From contig OY987242.1 in NCBI GenBank assembly GCA_963920765.1, positions 13,106,002 through 13,170,001 of the forward strand: 64,000 nucleotides of DNA, written 5' to 3'. This DNA is from Ulota crispa. Its lineage: Eukaryota > Streptophyta > Bryopsida > Orthotrichales > Orthotrichaceae. The translations under genes were made by a program, and so were the position numbers. Positions within the stretch are counted from its first letter, which is position 1; every line of letters starts with the position of its first letter. The notes below the pieces were generated by a model. That model was given only the letters and a program-made list of their open reading frames with translations, was not told where the DNA came from and did no database searches. Shown piece by piece: positions 10,212-22,400 of this stretch.

Positions 10212-11090
10212 TATTGTACAGTACCCTAAAGAAAGTATACGTAAGTCCATTTTCCAACATTCAAAGAAGTTGGTATAACATAGAATTTAATTTATCCATT
10301 TGCCCTCATATTTTTTGCATATGATCCTCATGCAATCCCAACCAAGCATACCAAATTTTAGCTCATAATAACCAAAATCCTATTTTTGGTGAATTATTTT
10401 AATTAAAACTCATGGTTTTACTTGATAATTAATTTAAAAAATTTGGTGATGAATTTTTGAGATTGGATTGCATAGTAGGAAACATCTGTATACACATCTT
10501 TCCTTTTAACTAAAATCTTCAAAAAGTTTCAAAATTCCTTCTATAGAGGTTTTCATGGTAGAGTGATCATGCCCAAATTTAGTAAAATAGATGTTTGATT
10601 TTTTAATTAGCTTTTGGCAAAGTAAACATTTCATCATGCTCAAAGGTACAAAATTAATCATAATATATTAGTCAAATAGAAAAAACCTTATAACCATAAA
10701 GAAATATCTATTTTACTAAATTTGGACATGATTATCCTACCATGAAAACCTCTATAGAAGGAATTTTGAATTTTTTTGAAGATTTTAGTTAAATAAAAAG
10801 ATGTGTGTATGGATGTTTTTTGCAGATTTGTGCAATCAAACCTCAAAAATTCATCACCAGTGTTTTTTAATCAATTATCAAGTAAAGCTATGAATTTTAA
10901 TTAAAACAATTCACCAAAAATAGGATTTTGGTTATTATGAGCTGAAATTCAGTATGCTTGGTTGGGATTGCACGAGGATCATAACCAAAAAATATGAGGA
11001 CAAAATGCCAATTATATTCTATGTTATATCAACTTCTTTGAATGTTGGAAAATGGACTTAAATATACTTTCTTTAGGGTATTGTACAATA
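10212..11090. repeat. long fold-back unit 3
   Basis: A fold-back of about 879 bp. The left end reads TATTGTACAGTACCCTAAAG and the reverse complement of the right end reads TATTGTACAATACCCTAAAG. The arms extend to a centre near 10650. It is the best preserved of the three units. Confidence 0.8.
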
Positions 11091-11803
11091 CATACATCAA
11101 TCACCTTAAATAAAAACTCATATTTTAAGCCAAGAAGTAGATTCACATGTATAATAAATGGAGTTAAGTATAATGAGACTAACCCCGAAATGCCTAAGGG
11201 GTAAGGGCAAAACATAAATGTGGTATAAAATGACACTTTTGTAACTTTGATGAAGTTTGCTTCGAAAGATAAAACAAGAGTCATGATGTTTGATAATTGT
11301 CCATAATGTCATATGTTCAAAAAAGTTTTGGACTCTTATTTAATGAATTTAGAAGCATTTATAATTTAATATTCATCAAAGTTACAAATTTTATTCATAG
11401 AACTTGAAAGTTGGTATGATTGGTTAAAAATGGACATTATATTCTAAAACTAAAAAATGCAATGTTTTTGAAGGAGAGAATATCATTAGTTTCTTGAAAA
11501 AGTAAATTTTATAAGACTAGCAAATATTGAAGTGTTTGTCTTTAAAAAATATTCCTTGGTGGATTTTAACTTGGATTGACAAGATTCAAATTGGGTTGAA
11601 AGTCGACTTGCTTTCCTATATGAAATACTTTTTATTTAAAAAAAAAATCATGTTTCCTTCTTGGACAACCTGCAAAAAGGGCAGCGACCAAAAAATGGTC
11701 AATTGGGTATTTAGGGGTTAATACAAAAAATGATAACCCAAGATGCTTAATAGTCTTGAATGTAATTATGTTGTACTAGATAAAATAATTGGTGCTACAT
11801 TTT
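11091..11803. other. intergenic; possible TTAA-type end at 11700-11717
   Basis: AT-rich. TATTTAGGGGTTAA at its right side matches the right-hand terminus of the TTAA family. A possible left end, CTAACCCCGAAATGCC, lies near 11179 but is degenerate. No gene is seen. Confidence 0.3.
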
Positions 11804-12228
11804 AGGGGAAATTACAAATAGGGGCATGAAAATGAAAAATAGTACAGATAGGGGCACAATTTCAAAAAAATTACAAATAGAAGCACAATTTCAAACAATT
11901 TGTAAATTTTTGTAATTTTGTTGGTTTGGGTACTTTTTGATTTAGACACATCACACTAAATGTTAACTGATTTCCAAAAACTTAGAGGTCTCTACAAAAA
12001 TTGCCATCCTCTTTACTCAATTTTTTAAATTTAGGCTTGATTTGGAGAGGCCTTCAAGTATTTTGAAAGTTAACAAACATTCAATGTGATGTATCTAAAT
12101 CAACCAATGTCCAAACCAAAAAAAATCACAAATTATTTTGAGATTGTGCCTCTATTTGTAATTATTTTGAAATTGTGCCCATGTTTGTAATATTTTTGAT
12201 TTTCATGCCCCTATTTGAAATTTCTCCT
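11804..12228. mobile_element. 425-bp fold-back MITE
   Basis: The left arm AGGGGAAATTACAAATAGGG and the reverse complement of the right arm, AGGAGAAATTTCAAATAGGG, continue to pair through repeated GGGGCACAATTTCAAA-like blocks for more than 100 bp. No clear target duplication. Confidence 0.65.
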
Positions 12229-12359
12229 ACTTCTTATGTATTCTATTAGTACGTACTAGTATGGACACTCATTGGTCCAACGGAATGCAAAATAATTTCA
12301 GGCCCAACTACGCAAAATAATTCCCCCACAAGAAAATAATTCTTACTTTTTATCCAAGC

Positions 12360-12795
12360 ATTGCAATTTCAAACTTTACCCATGCAGTAAAACGGTTGTC
12401 TTTGTTTAAAAAACATTCCAAGGGAGTAAAGCATTTTTTGTTCTATGCCCATAGAGATTTTACCCATGTAGATTATTAAAGGAATGTAATCTTTTCTCAC
12501 GCAAATTTTTTTTACCTACACAAATTTTTCACCCACATAGTAATTATTCATGCCATTTTTTGGGTATTTTTGTATTTTTTACCCACGCAGTTTTGTTGCA
12601 TCTTTTATTAATTACCCACGCATTTTTCTACACATACAAATTTTTACCCATACATTTTTACCTAGACAAATTTTTACATTTTACTTATTTACCCATGCAT
12701 TTTATTACACATTCAATTTTTTACTCATACATTTTTTTCTCATAGAGGTTTTCACTTGTGCAAGTTTTTACCCATGTAGGTTTATTTACCCAAGT
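12360..12795. repeat. degenerate short-period repeat (TTTTTACCCAYGCA)
   Basis: The motif ACCCAYGCA or a close variant followed by T-runs recurs more than a dozen times at irregular spacing of about 20-40 bp on the plus strand. No coding potential. Confidence 0.55.
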
Positions 12796-12799
12796 GGAA

Positions 12800-13676
12800 A
12801 AAAATCGTGATAAACGTATTGCCACACAATAAATCGTATTCTGTTATATATGTTGTGTTATATAAAAATCAACAAATACACAAAATAAGGCAAAGGCATT
12901 TTAATAAAGCAAATGCAATTGTTGGTAATTAACAAGTTGATTTTTTAGAAGATTAAACAAATAAATGTGCATTAAATAATTTATAAGTAACACAAGCATG
13001 TGTGATAGAGTGAAACTTCAATTGTATTGCAAGTATTGTATAATTTATATTCTTCACCAACCAATGGTGTGACTTTTGATTATCATAGACTGAATTCAAA
13101 TGGACTTACTAAGATTGAATTGTCTTATGAAGCTAGTTTTTCTATCCTACCTTTCAAAAAATATCTATTATATGTTAAATAGAACAAAGAGCAATGGTTT
13201 TATAGAATTTATATTTCCCCAATTGACAAATGCAATTAGGATACATTTTTAGTTTTTTCTGTAATTTTGCATAAAACAAAGGGAGTTTTCATCATTAGAA
13301 AAACACTAAATTAGGACGATAGATCTCCAAATAAGATCTGAATTTCAATGACAAATACATTGCTGCTAATATTAGATTGAAGGTATGTATCATTTTGAAA
13401 TTCATTTTTCATAATGATATTGTAGGATCAAGTTTGCAAAATTTATTTAGAAAAAAGTCATATTGGTCATGTGACGTTTAAAAATAGGTTACCAACAAAT
13501 TATGCAATATTTTGGTATGTATTTTTCAATTTATAGATATTATAACCTCTAAAAACATATTTTAGAATACCAATTTGCAAAAGATGTAAAATGTGAAACA
13601 TAGAATGTAACATGTTTTTTTTTTTAATAATTTACATGACGTATCATAAATCATAATGTATACTATATGGTTTTTG
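12800..13676. other. intergenic, nothing recognised
   Basis: AT-rich sequence without recognisable coding, RNA or repeat features. Confidence 0.5.
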
Positions 13677-14304
13677 TAACCCATTAAGGACCGGTCGACT
13701 ACTCTGTGGTCGATCCGGCCCTTTTTCATGAGTAGACAAAATTGGGTAAAGAATTAGGGGTTTAAGCAAAGGGGACGTGTTTGGGGAAAAGTGAACTACA
13801 CCATTCAAGAGAAAAACCATGGCAATCTGAGCTGGCAAGTGGTTTGAGGATTGGAAAAACCAAAAAAGGCCGGGCTTGAAATACACCAAATATTATAGAA
13901 AGATGGGTATGAACTGTAAAGAGATTGTATCTTGTACATAATGACTGGGCTTTACTACTGTCAGCGGGCTAGGAGCTTCCTTGTGGAACTAAAAGAATGA
14001 GGACGTGGCTCCATTCTCTCCCAAAAGAAGAAGTCATAAGGAAATACGACCACGCACGTAGAAATTGCTTTGCGTACATACGGAAATGCATACGGTCACA
14101 AATATTTGCTATAAAATCATGCTTGACAATGACCATAAGCACCATATTTCAATGCTATAGCACAAATCCAGCATGGCAATTCCATCCATACAGTTGGATC
14201 TCCGGTAGGCGATAGTATGCAATTGTTATTACAATTTAAACCAACTATCCAAAAATGGTCTTGCCCCCCCTCCCCAGGAAACGACCACGGTCCTTAATGG
14301 GTTA
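13677..14304. mobile_element. TTAA-type element
   Basis: The ends TAACCCATTAAGGACC (left) and GGTCCTTAATGGGTTA (right) are a perfect 16-bp inverted repeat. The right junction is TTAA; the left is GTAA, one base off. The interior is less AT-rich than its surroundings and holds no gene. Confidence 0.6.
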
Positions 14305-14381
14305 AATGTAAGAGTCTTGCTTCTAAACTAACAATCTAACACTTAAAGACACAACATTTGAAAACTTGTATATGGCCAGCT

Positions 14382-16173
14382 CAGCAATGCTAAAGTCTGA
14401 GCGAGGAGCAATGAAGGTTGAGTGTTGAGTAGTGAGCAGTTGGATTTGAGCAATGAAAATTCTAATTTTATTTTATTTTTTAAAAATTTAACAATAAAAA
14501 GTGAGGTTAAGCCAAAAAAAATAATGAAAAAAGTAATAAAACTGACAAATTACTAAATAAACTTGGAGGAAAAGAGTTCTTATAAAAAACTTTGCTCCAG
14601 AATTTATTTATTTATTTATTTGTTTTTTACAAATTTTGTTTTTGTGTTTTAGTACCCTCCTTCAAACCCAGGAGGCCCACTAGTGGTGGTTTTGGATTTC
14701 GTAAAGGGCTCCTCGGATTTCAAGGAGCACTTCTAAAAATAGCATTATTTTTTTAAAGTTTTTTCTGCCTTTTTTTTTTTTTTTTTTTTTCTTTCATTTT
14801 TTGCAAATTTTGTTTTTGTGTTTTATGACCCTCCTTGATATCCGGGAGGCCCACTTGTGGTGGTTTTGGATTTGGTAAAGGGCTTTGTGGATTTCAAGGA
14901 GCACTTCTAAAATTAGCATTTTTTTTTTCAAGATTTTTGTTTTTGTGTCTATGGACCCTCCTCGGAACCTTGGAGACCTACTTGTGCATGTTATGATATT
15001 TGTAAAAGAGTCATAAAATTAATTAAAATTGCACAATTCATGAAAGATCAACAAAATCTAGGGTATTTGATAAGTAACTTAGTTGTTATTGTTAGAAATT
15101 AGCTATAATGATCCTTTTAGAAAGAAAATTGTCAAATTTATCTATTTTTGGACTTGTAAATGCAATCATTACAATGAATTGTGCAATTTTAACAAATTAT
15201 GTGACTCTTTTACAAATTCCATAACATGCACAAGTAGGCTTCCAGGGTTTTGAAGAGGGTCCTCAGACACAAAAACAAAAATTGTAAAAAAAAAAAACAA
15301 ATATTTTAGCAAAAAAATCTCTAAAAAAATTTCTATTTTAGAAAGGCTTCTCGGAATCCGAGGAGCCCTTTACAAAATCCAAAACTACCACAAGTGGGCC
15401 TCCTGGGTTTCGAGGAAGGTCTTATAACACAAAAACAAAATATGTAATATTTTTGCTATTTTTAGAAGTACTCCTCGGAATCGGAGGAGCCCTTTACAAA
15501 ATTGTCAAGGTTCGGCAATTGCATGATCAACACTCTGTCCAAATCAACCAACATAAACTCTAAGAGCCTCATTCCGTAAATCGCTCATGGCAAGCATTAA
15601 AAGATTAGACAAGTAGTATTGAAATCATTACGTTTGTGTTAGCAAAATGTTGTGTGAGGAACAAACCTCCTCACGTGGTTCTTAAAGGAAAGAGAAGGAT
15701 CAACTAACCATAACCGTCGTAACCGCAATCAAGTCCTGCTGTTACTAACTAGTTTGTAACAAATATCCAAAACCACCACAAGTGGGCCTCCCGGATTCCA
15801 AGGAGGGTCCTAAAGCACAAAAACAACAATTGTTAAAAATAAATAAATAAATAAAATGAGGAAAATTTCACAAATAAATACATATTAGTAATAAGAACAA
15901 TAATATTTGTTGTCCTCTTTTCATTTACATTTATCTATTTTAGTTTTTATTCATCTAATTTATTTTTTCATTTGTTTGTTTCAATAAATGAATTTCAAAC
16001 ATCATCCAAAAACTTTATTCATGAGTGACCATTTTTGCCTACTTACAATTGTATAGAGCTTACTAAATATCATTTTTAACTTTCAAATTTTCATGAAAAA
16101 TTTGCCCATTGCTCAACACTCACTACTCAACGCTCAACGCTCATTGCTCCCCGCTCAAACTTTAGCATTCCTG
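14382..16173. mobile_element. 1.8-kb compound fold-back element
   Basis: Terminal arms of about 70-80 bp pair: CAGCAATGCTAAAGTCTGAG at the left and CAGGAATGCTAAAGTTTGAG in reverse complement at the right, continuing through GGAGCAATGA and GTTGAGTAGTGAG. Inside, a ~110-bp module containing GGAGGCCCACTAGTGGTGG and GGGCTCCTCGGATTTCAAGG recurs in direct orientation on the left (about 14630, 14805, 14930) and inverted on the right (about 15240, 15350, 15460/15765). The symmetry centre is near 15110. A solo LTR (15503-15761) interrupts one right-hand module. Confidence 0.7.
15503..15761. mobile_element. solo LTR of a Ty3/gypsy element
   Basis: Starts TGTCAAGGTTCGG and ends ACTAGTTTGTAACA. Its distal half, including GTGAGGAACAAACCTCCTCAC, matches the LTRs at 28187-28393 and 32915-33138. 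It splits a repeat module that is intact elsewhere in the same fold-back, and the flanks AAAAT and AATAT look like a decayed 5-bp target duplication. Confidence 0.7.
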
Positions 16174-16344
16174 ATACCCAAAGTAGGATCAGTTTTTTTT
16201 TGCAGCTTATTTGAAATGTCAGTTTTTATTTTGGTCATCCCAAATGATACCTTCCACTTTATGAATTCCTTGTACAATTTTAATTTCTTGTAGAGCATGA
16301 AGTTAGTTATATGCCTCACAATTTCATGATCATCCCATGCTTAA

Positions 16345-17519
16345 CCAGTAAGGTCCGTGGTTGATTTTGGGGTGGACAAGGCCTTTTTTGGTTTTTTGCA
16401 AAAACTCATACTAACTAAAATACAAATGCATACATAAGATCCAACCCTATGGATGGCAATGTCATGCATGGTTTATGGGTACATGTAGTTTACCCTATTA
16501 TCACTCTGTTCCTATTATCACTTTTCTATCTTCAAAAATCCATATTTTTTAGATTTTAGTTTCAAATCCAAATTTATGAGTATTGCAAGAAAAGCCTTAG
16601 AGCTCTTTACTAATAGTGGAATTTTTGTTCCATTTGACCAAAATTTGCAAAAGATATAGTGTATTAGCTATGAAGACCTTAGTTGAATATACAATTTATT
16701 GCCCCCACACCTTAGCTAAAGCAATGTCAGTTGCAAAATATATAAAATAAATGAAAATTGTCAACTAAGTTAGCACTTATGGATGACCAGAGGTCAAGGA
16801 AATTAAGAAGTTCAAAGATAAAAATGACAAAATATTATCATGTATGACAATGAAAATCTCTAAGGAAGTGGTAAGGAAGTGATAATAGGGCAATTTCAAA
16901 TTTGAGTTGAACCTTGACCTTACCTCATTGTAACCTTGATAATTATTTCATACTCCACTCATTTAGGAATTTGGAATTTGATACAAAACCTTGACTTGAT
17001 TATCTTTCAAATGAGACCATAACCATGTCATTTGATATATTATAACTATTTTTTTATTGATTTTTTGTCTAAGGCTCAATGATAATAGGGTAAACTACCT
17101 AAATGTATTATTTTTTAATGTTTGATTTTGTTTTTAGGTAGGTTTAAATGTGCATGTTTACGTTTTTGTACAAATATGGCGGTCTCTACGGTGGTGGATT
17201 ATATTTCTTTATGGATTGTTCTCTCTTGTTGCTTAATGGACCACGTGCCAATTCTTTAGGGTGATGATGGGTTTAGGGAAAACCTGGATTCTTGGGAACG
17301 TGTACAAGTACTTGATCTTTACCAATGATGTCCATCTTTCTACATTCATTCTTGTCTTTTGGTAGCCACTACTTCTTGAGATTTTCCAATGCCCTGACCA
17401 CGTGGCAGCTTAGCTAAACCTAATTTTTGTTCCGCATCCTCAAACTCCCTGACATGCTCTCTCTACCAACTAAAAATAGTCAAAATTGACTAGAAAATGG
17501 TCAGCTGGACCTTAATGGG
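16345..17519. mobile_element. TTAA-bounded element with a nested insertion
   Basis: The left junction is TTAACCAGTAAGGTCC (TTAA 16341-16344). The right junction is GGACCTTAATGGGTTAA (TTAA 17520-17523). A second inverted-repeat element at 16486-17097 lies inside, leaving about 560 bp of original element. Confidence 0.5.
16486..17097. mobile_element. nested MITE with TAGTTTACCCTATTATC ends
   Basis: A 17-bp perfect inverted repeat, TAGTTTACCCTATTATC at the left and GATAATAGGGTAAACTA at the right, spans 612 bp. No clear target duplication. Confidence 0.55.
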
Positions 17520-17523
17520 TTAA

Positions 17524-18671
17524 AACATAGTGGATTTTTTTTGGAAATGGAAACTACTTTGTGAAATTGTCATTACACTACAAAAACTTCACTAAAGAGA
17601 TTCTTATAGTAATAAATCTCAATCACAAAAAATGTACGGTATAGACCCAGAAGATCATGTAGGATACTTGCAAAATTACGTAGTCAAGGAGAGTTGATTG
17701 CAAATTTTGCCCATTAACCAAACCATTGTAAAATGTTTTTGAACATTGTGTGGGCAACACCCTTCCCAATCTCTTTGTTTTTAATTTTTTTAGGGATGCC
17801 CGTGTTGACAACTAATGGTACCATATCTCACTTTAAAACTATTCAATTCCAATTTTTTTGAGAGGGCTGCAAGCTTTTCAATATGAGCACATATACCCTT
17901 ATTTTCATAGTCTTATCTCTCAAGTATTTACACAGAAAATGCTTGCCCAAATATCCAAAAAGCGTAAAGTAGGCTCCTTGGTCCTTTAGGGGTTAAAAGG
18001 TTGCTTTATCCAATTTTTACATTTTATGAGGATGGCCTTTTTAAACATGAGGCCCAAACATGCACAGATTTTGTTGATTTTAGAAAAACTCACATAGGAA
18101 TATTGGTACAATTGTGTAAAGTTTCTGCAAGTATAATGGTTGATTTTGAAAACTTAAACGATAGAATGAGCCATAATGACACTAAACTCAACTTAAACAA
18201 ATCAAATCACAATCAAGTTTTGTTTTCAAGTCGATTGTAGCCACAATTATCGAGGGGGTAATTATCCAACCATTCTACAAGCAAATGACATTGGTTGAAT
18301 GGGCACACTTCGTTGCATACGCTAAATTCAACACAAATAAGAGAAGTACACACGTTATGGAGATGTAAATGTCGCTTGAACAAAATCCTTTATATATTTG
18401 GTTGCCCTTACATGGAAATGTTATGCTGCATAACCATAACAACGGAAATTGTTATATGGTGTCACAATGCGTAGTGTCACTCCCGCCATTAAAAAAAAAA
18501 AAACAGTGGCAATATTTTGTTCAAGCAACATTTATGCATGTCAAGGGCCTCAGGCAAATGTATTCTCATGTTTGCGCACATTTGTGCCACTACTTACTTG
18601 AGCTCTGCCTCGTTCTTAGTGGCTCACTTGCATGAGGCCCTTACCCTACATTTTAAGCATTTGACGTATAG
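17524..18671. other. intergenic; orphan TTAA-type end near 17980-17996
   Basis: TCCTTTAGGGGTTAA ending at 17996 matches a right-hand terminus of the TTAA family, but no left partner was found. An open frame follows it (18001-18240), with no recognisable domain and no upstream support. Otherwise nothing is recognised. Confidence 0.4.
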
Positions 18672-18675
18672 TTAA

Positions 18676-18747
18676 CCCTTGAACGCCCAAGGTTTTCAAA
18701 AAAGCACTGAATCAAGAACACTTTTAGTCCTCTAGAGAGTTCAGGGG
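18676..18747. mobile_element. 72-bp TTAA-bounded mini-element
   Basis: TTAA (18672-18675) followed by CCCTTGAACGCCC, and GAGTTCAGGGG followed by TTAA (18748-18751). It is the smallest member of the family and consists of little more than the two termini. Confidence 0.5.
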
Positions 18748-18751
18748 TTAA

Positions 18752-19452
18752 GGCAAGTATGACACATTCAAAAGTCTTATTGAACATTTAATTCTAAGAT
18801 CTTGAAGTTATCAAAAAGTTCCATATCACACAAAATAGTAAAAAAAATACGTCAACCATTCATGCATGATACAATGGAGCTTGAATAAGGTCAATGCCTT
18901 CGCAAGGAGTTGACCATATCCAAGCATTGACCATTACCAAACACTCCATTTAATCAGACCCAAAACACAAAAAAGAGAGTCGGACCTTGACACTATCCAA
19001 ACGTTTCTCTTACAAAAGTTGACCTTGCATCGTTGTACAGACCTTTTGGCAAAAAGGATACTCTGAAATATAATTCAATAAATTCCTGACTTAAAGTCTG
19101 AAACAGCATACCGTGGTTCACAAACCAGAATCGAAAATGGCGCTGATTGTATGACTAAGACTTGTCAGCAAATAGTCTGGACACGGAAAAATAATGAGAG
19201 TACTCAGTACTGTGTACACCCAGGAGTTCAATTCCTGCGTTGACATGCACAGGAGAAGCACCTTCTGGCCCTCTAATAATGAATCTACATCTATACTGAA
19301 ACTATTGAATGTAAAGCATACCGTCACTCCTTCGTCCAATGTGTCCTTCAAATGTAACCGTTGCAGAAAACACTTGCTTCGTGGTTGCTTTTGGATATAT
19401 CCACTAGAGGTTGTGAGGTCTTCATTTTATCGATGCAATCAATCATTCTTCT
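18752..19452. other. 3' flank of HDS
   Basis: It contains the presumed 3' untranslated region of HDS (minus strand, below 19453). No further coding exon or other feature is identified. Confidence 0.5.
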
Positions 19453-22400
19453 TTAGTTGTCTACTTCCTCTGGATCTACCCAACGACCATGCTCCTTGAT
19501 AAGGAAAATCAGTTCGTTGGTAGCTTTCTCCATGGCGATTCCTCTCCTGACCACTTCCTGCAAATTAAAGCATTTATCCAGTCATGTGCTCGATGTAAGC
19601 GAAATTATGAAAAGAAGCACAACCGCAATAAAAATCAGAATACACTCAAAAATTTCTCTCTACTGCACATTATAATTAGAGAGTGTGACTGCACATTGTC
19701 TTAATACCTTGAGAATCCCTCATATTGTGTGCTGTTTGATTGGACAACTTTTACACATCTAGTTCTGAATATATGTCAGTGCTCAGAAGCTCCTGCAGAG
19801 TGGGCTGAGTGTATAGGATCTTACCTTGCCAACATAGAGGTCAATTTTGCCTGGAGCGCCGCCCACGTATCCAAAGTCAGCGTCCGCCATTTCTCCAGGG
19901 CCGTTCACAATGCAACCCATGATAGCAATCTGCGAAAGTAGAAAACGTTACAGCCAAAGTCAGCAAAGCATGTAATAAATTCGGATCTACACATACCGTG
20001 CAATTGTAAGAAAATCAATGCTTGAGAGATAAAACCATTTGAGGATGGAACCCCAGATTACGATGAGCAGGTAGGTATACAAATTCGCTAAGATAAAAAC
20101 GAAATTATTGAATGCAATGGGAATCCACGTACTGAGACACCAGGTAAGTGGTCAGTCTTCTCCCTGATTTCTGCGCTGATCTCCTGAAGATCGAAGAGTG
20201 TCCTTCCGCAAGATGGGCAAGACACGTATTCCTGATTCCAACAGGAAAAAGTTACAGATTGCTGAGAACAACGTACTAAGAATCTAGTAGTGAAATATAT
20301 CCTCTTAGTCCGCAAATCCAGTATTAAACAAGATTCATTCATCTTATTTGGACTCATATCGTTGACTTCATCAAATTACACCGGAGTACCCAGACTTAAC
20401 ATATAACGCTAAATACTGAATGAAATCATCATTTTTCGTGGATTGCAATAGAACGCAATTGCTCAGACTGTGGATTCTGATCATCCTTCTGTCAGAAAGG
20501 GCTCCAGGACTTACTGTCTTCGTATTCCGCATTCGGCACCCCTGAAGCATGCCAAACGATGTATTTCTAAGGAAATCGAAATCCTGATCAGCAGCCTCCA
20601 ATAAGACTCCATCTCCTAGACCATCCACAAGCATAGCGCCGGCTTCACTGCCGGCCTTGATGACTAGTGCGTCTCTGCAGAACGTAGGATTACTTTCCAA
20701 CTTGACATGACTTCTCCCACAGCCGTAAGATAATTTTTTGGTAGAAAGCAACTTTTCAAAGTTATTGATGCCTACGATAATTGGCATATTTGATATAGTT
20801 AATATTTCCACAAATGGAATATCTGGAATACCTGTCGGTGCCTGCAGGGAATTTAAGATGATGAATCACTGGGAAGTTCAGCTCGTTAGTCTCCAGATAT
20901 TCAAACAACCTGCAATTGTTCCAAAGAAAATCGACGGTAAATGTGTGTCAAGTGGTGGGCAAATCCACAAACTAATGTGTTCTCTATCTAAACCACGGGG
21001 ATATCCTGTTGCAATCCGAGTCGCATGTACTGAGAGTCACAAACACAAGTTAATAAACCAGTACCACACAGCCACTAAAACAAGATCGAAGATAAACATG
21101 GAGCTAAGACCTACCTCCGAGAAGCGTGTACACGGCTTGACTTCTCATCACCTTCCGGTATATATTGTAACAACATAATAATATCCAAATTTCTCAGCAA
21201 TTCAAGTTTCTCTTCAGGTTCATCTCCACGAAGAGTCACTGCTAGACGAGTGCCTGAAACACAAAACGCACGTTAGCAAAGATACATGTCAGTTGCAAGG
21301 ACTGAACTTTAAGATTTTGGACGTAGCTCTCCTGCTTGGAATCGATAATGATCCCATGAATAAATCGATAAGGTCAATGTCACTTGCAAGCAGTATCGGC
21401 AGGTTATCTACACGTCGTGACAGGGATCGCGATGTAAATTTTACGCCGCTAATTTGATCACATAAATGTGGCAAAACATAACTTTTTGGGTTACCTGCAG
21501 GCAGTTCCTTGTAGGCTCCAGAAGCAATTTCATCGATAGTAGCGAGAGCCATAGCATGTGGAAGAGGATTAGCAAGCTGCTCAGCTAAAGGAGTCAGAAC
21601 TCCAATGCCAACGTCTGTCAATCTCTTCACTGCAAGTCTCTGCATCAGAAGAATACCATCAAGCGATTGAGAGAGGATCCCGTTGCGAATAGCATTTTGT
21701 CAACAAATCATCATAATCTCTTAAATGGCTCATTGGTAGAAAGATCGTAAATGAGCAGTTACGTCACTAACCGATGCTTTGTCTTCAGCAGCTGGCAGTC
21801 TATTCAAAAGTATCGTGTCTGTTGTAGCCAAATCCTGCACCCAAAAGACAAAATGATTCAAGACCCAATATCCTACCCCAAACATGGAGATAGAAAAATC
21901 CAACAACTCATGAGCCCTCGGCATCAGACTACGAACAGGGATTCAGTGACTCCTCAAATATAGCTTCATGTGGCAAGAGCCAGAGGATGGTCAGAGGTCT
22001 AATTGATGAGCATAGAATAAGATCCCTTATTACCATACAAATCAACTGCATTTATGCACGCACACACGACTTATGAGTTGCAAGCATTCTCCCCGATAAT
22101 TATCAAACACTAGTAAAGGATGCAATTATCAAAACAAATGTGAAACGATACAATTTCAAATACAAAAGTACAACACAACAAGCAATCATCTATGAGGACT
22201 TTATGAAATTGAAACAAACTGAAGAATTCTAAATTAGACCTAGACCATCACAGCAGTTTAAGCAAGCATCTGTAAGAACATAAAATATGAATAGAGGCAT
22301 ACCTTGTAAGGCATACCGATGATCAACTTAGTAGCCAGGTTTCTGTACAAGGTTTCTGGACTCTGCAAACAGCAGAACCGAAATGAAAACACAAAAATTC

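Noticed and set aside
18001..18240. 79-codon plus-strand open frame after a TTAA-type end
   Set aside because: No domain, composition like its surroundings, and no splice partners were found.
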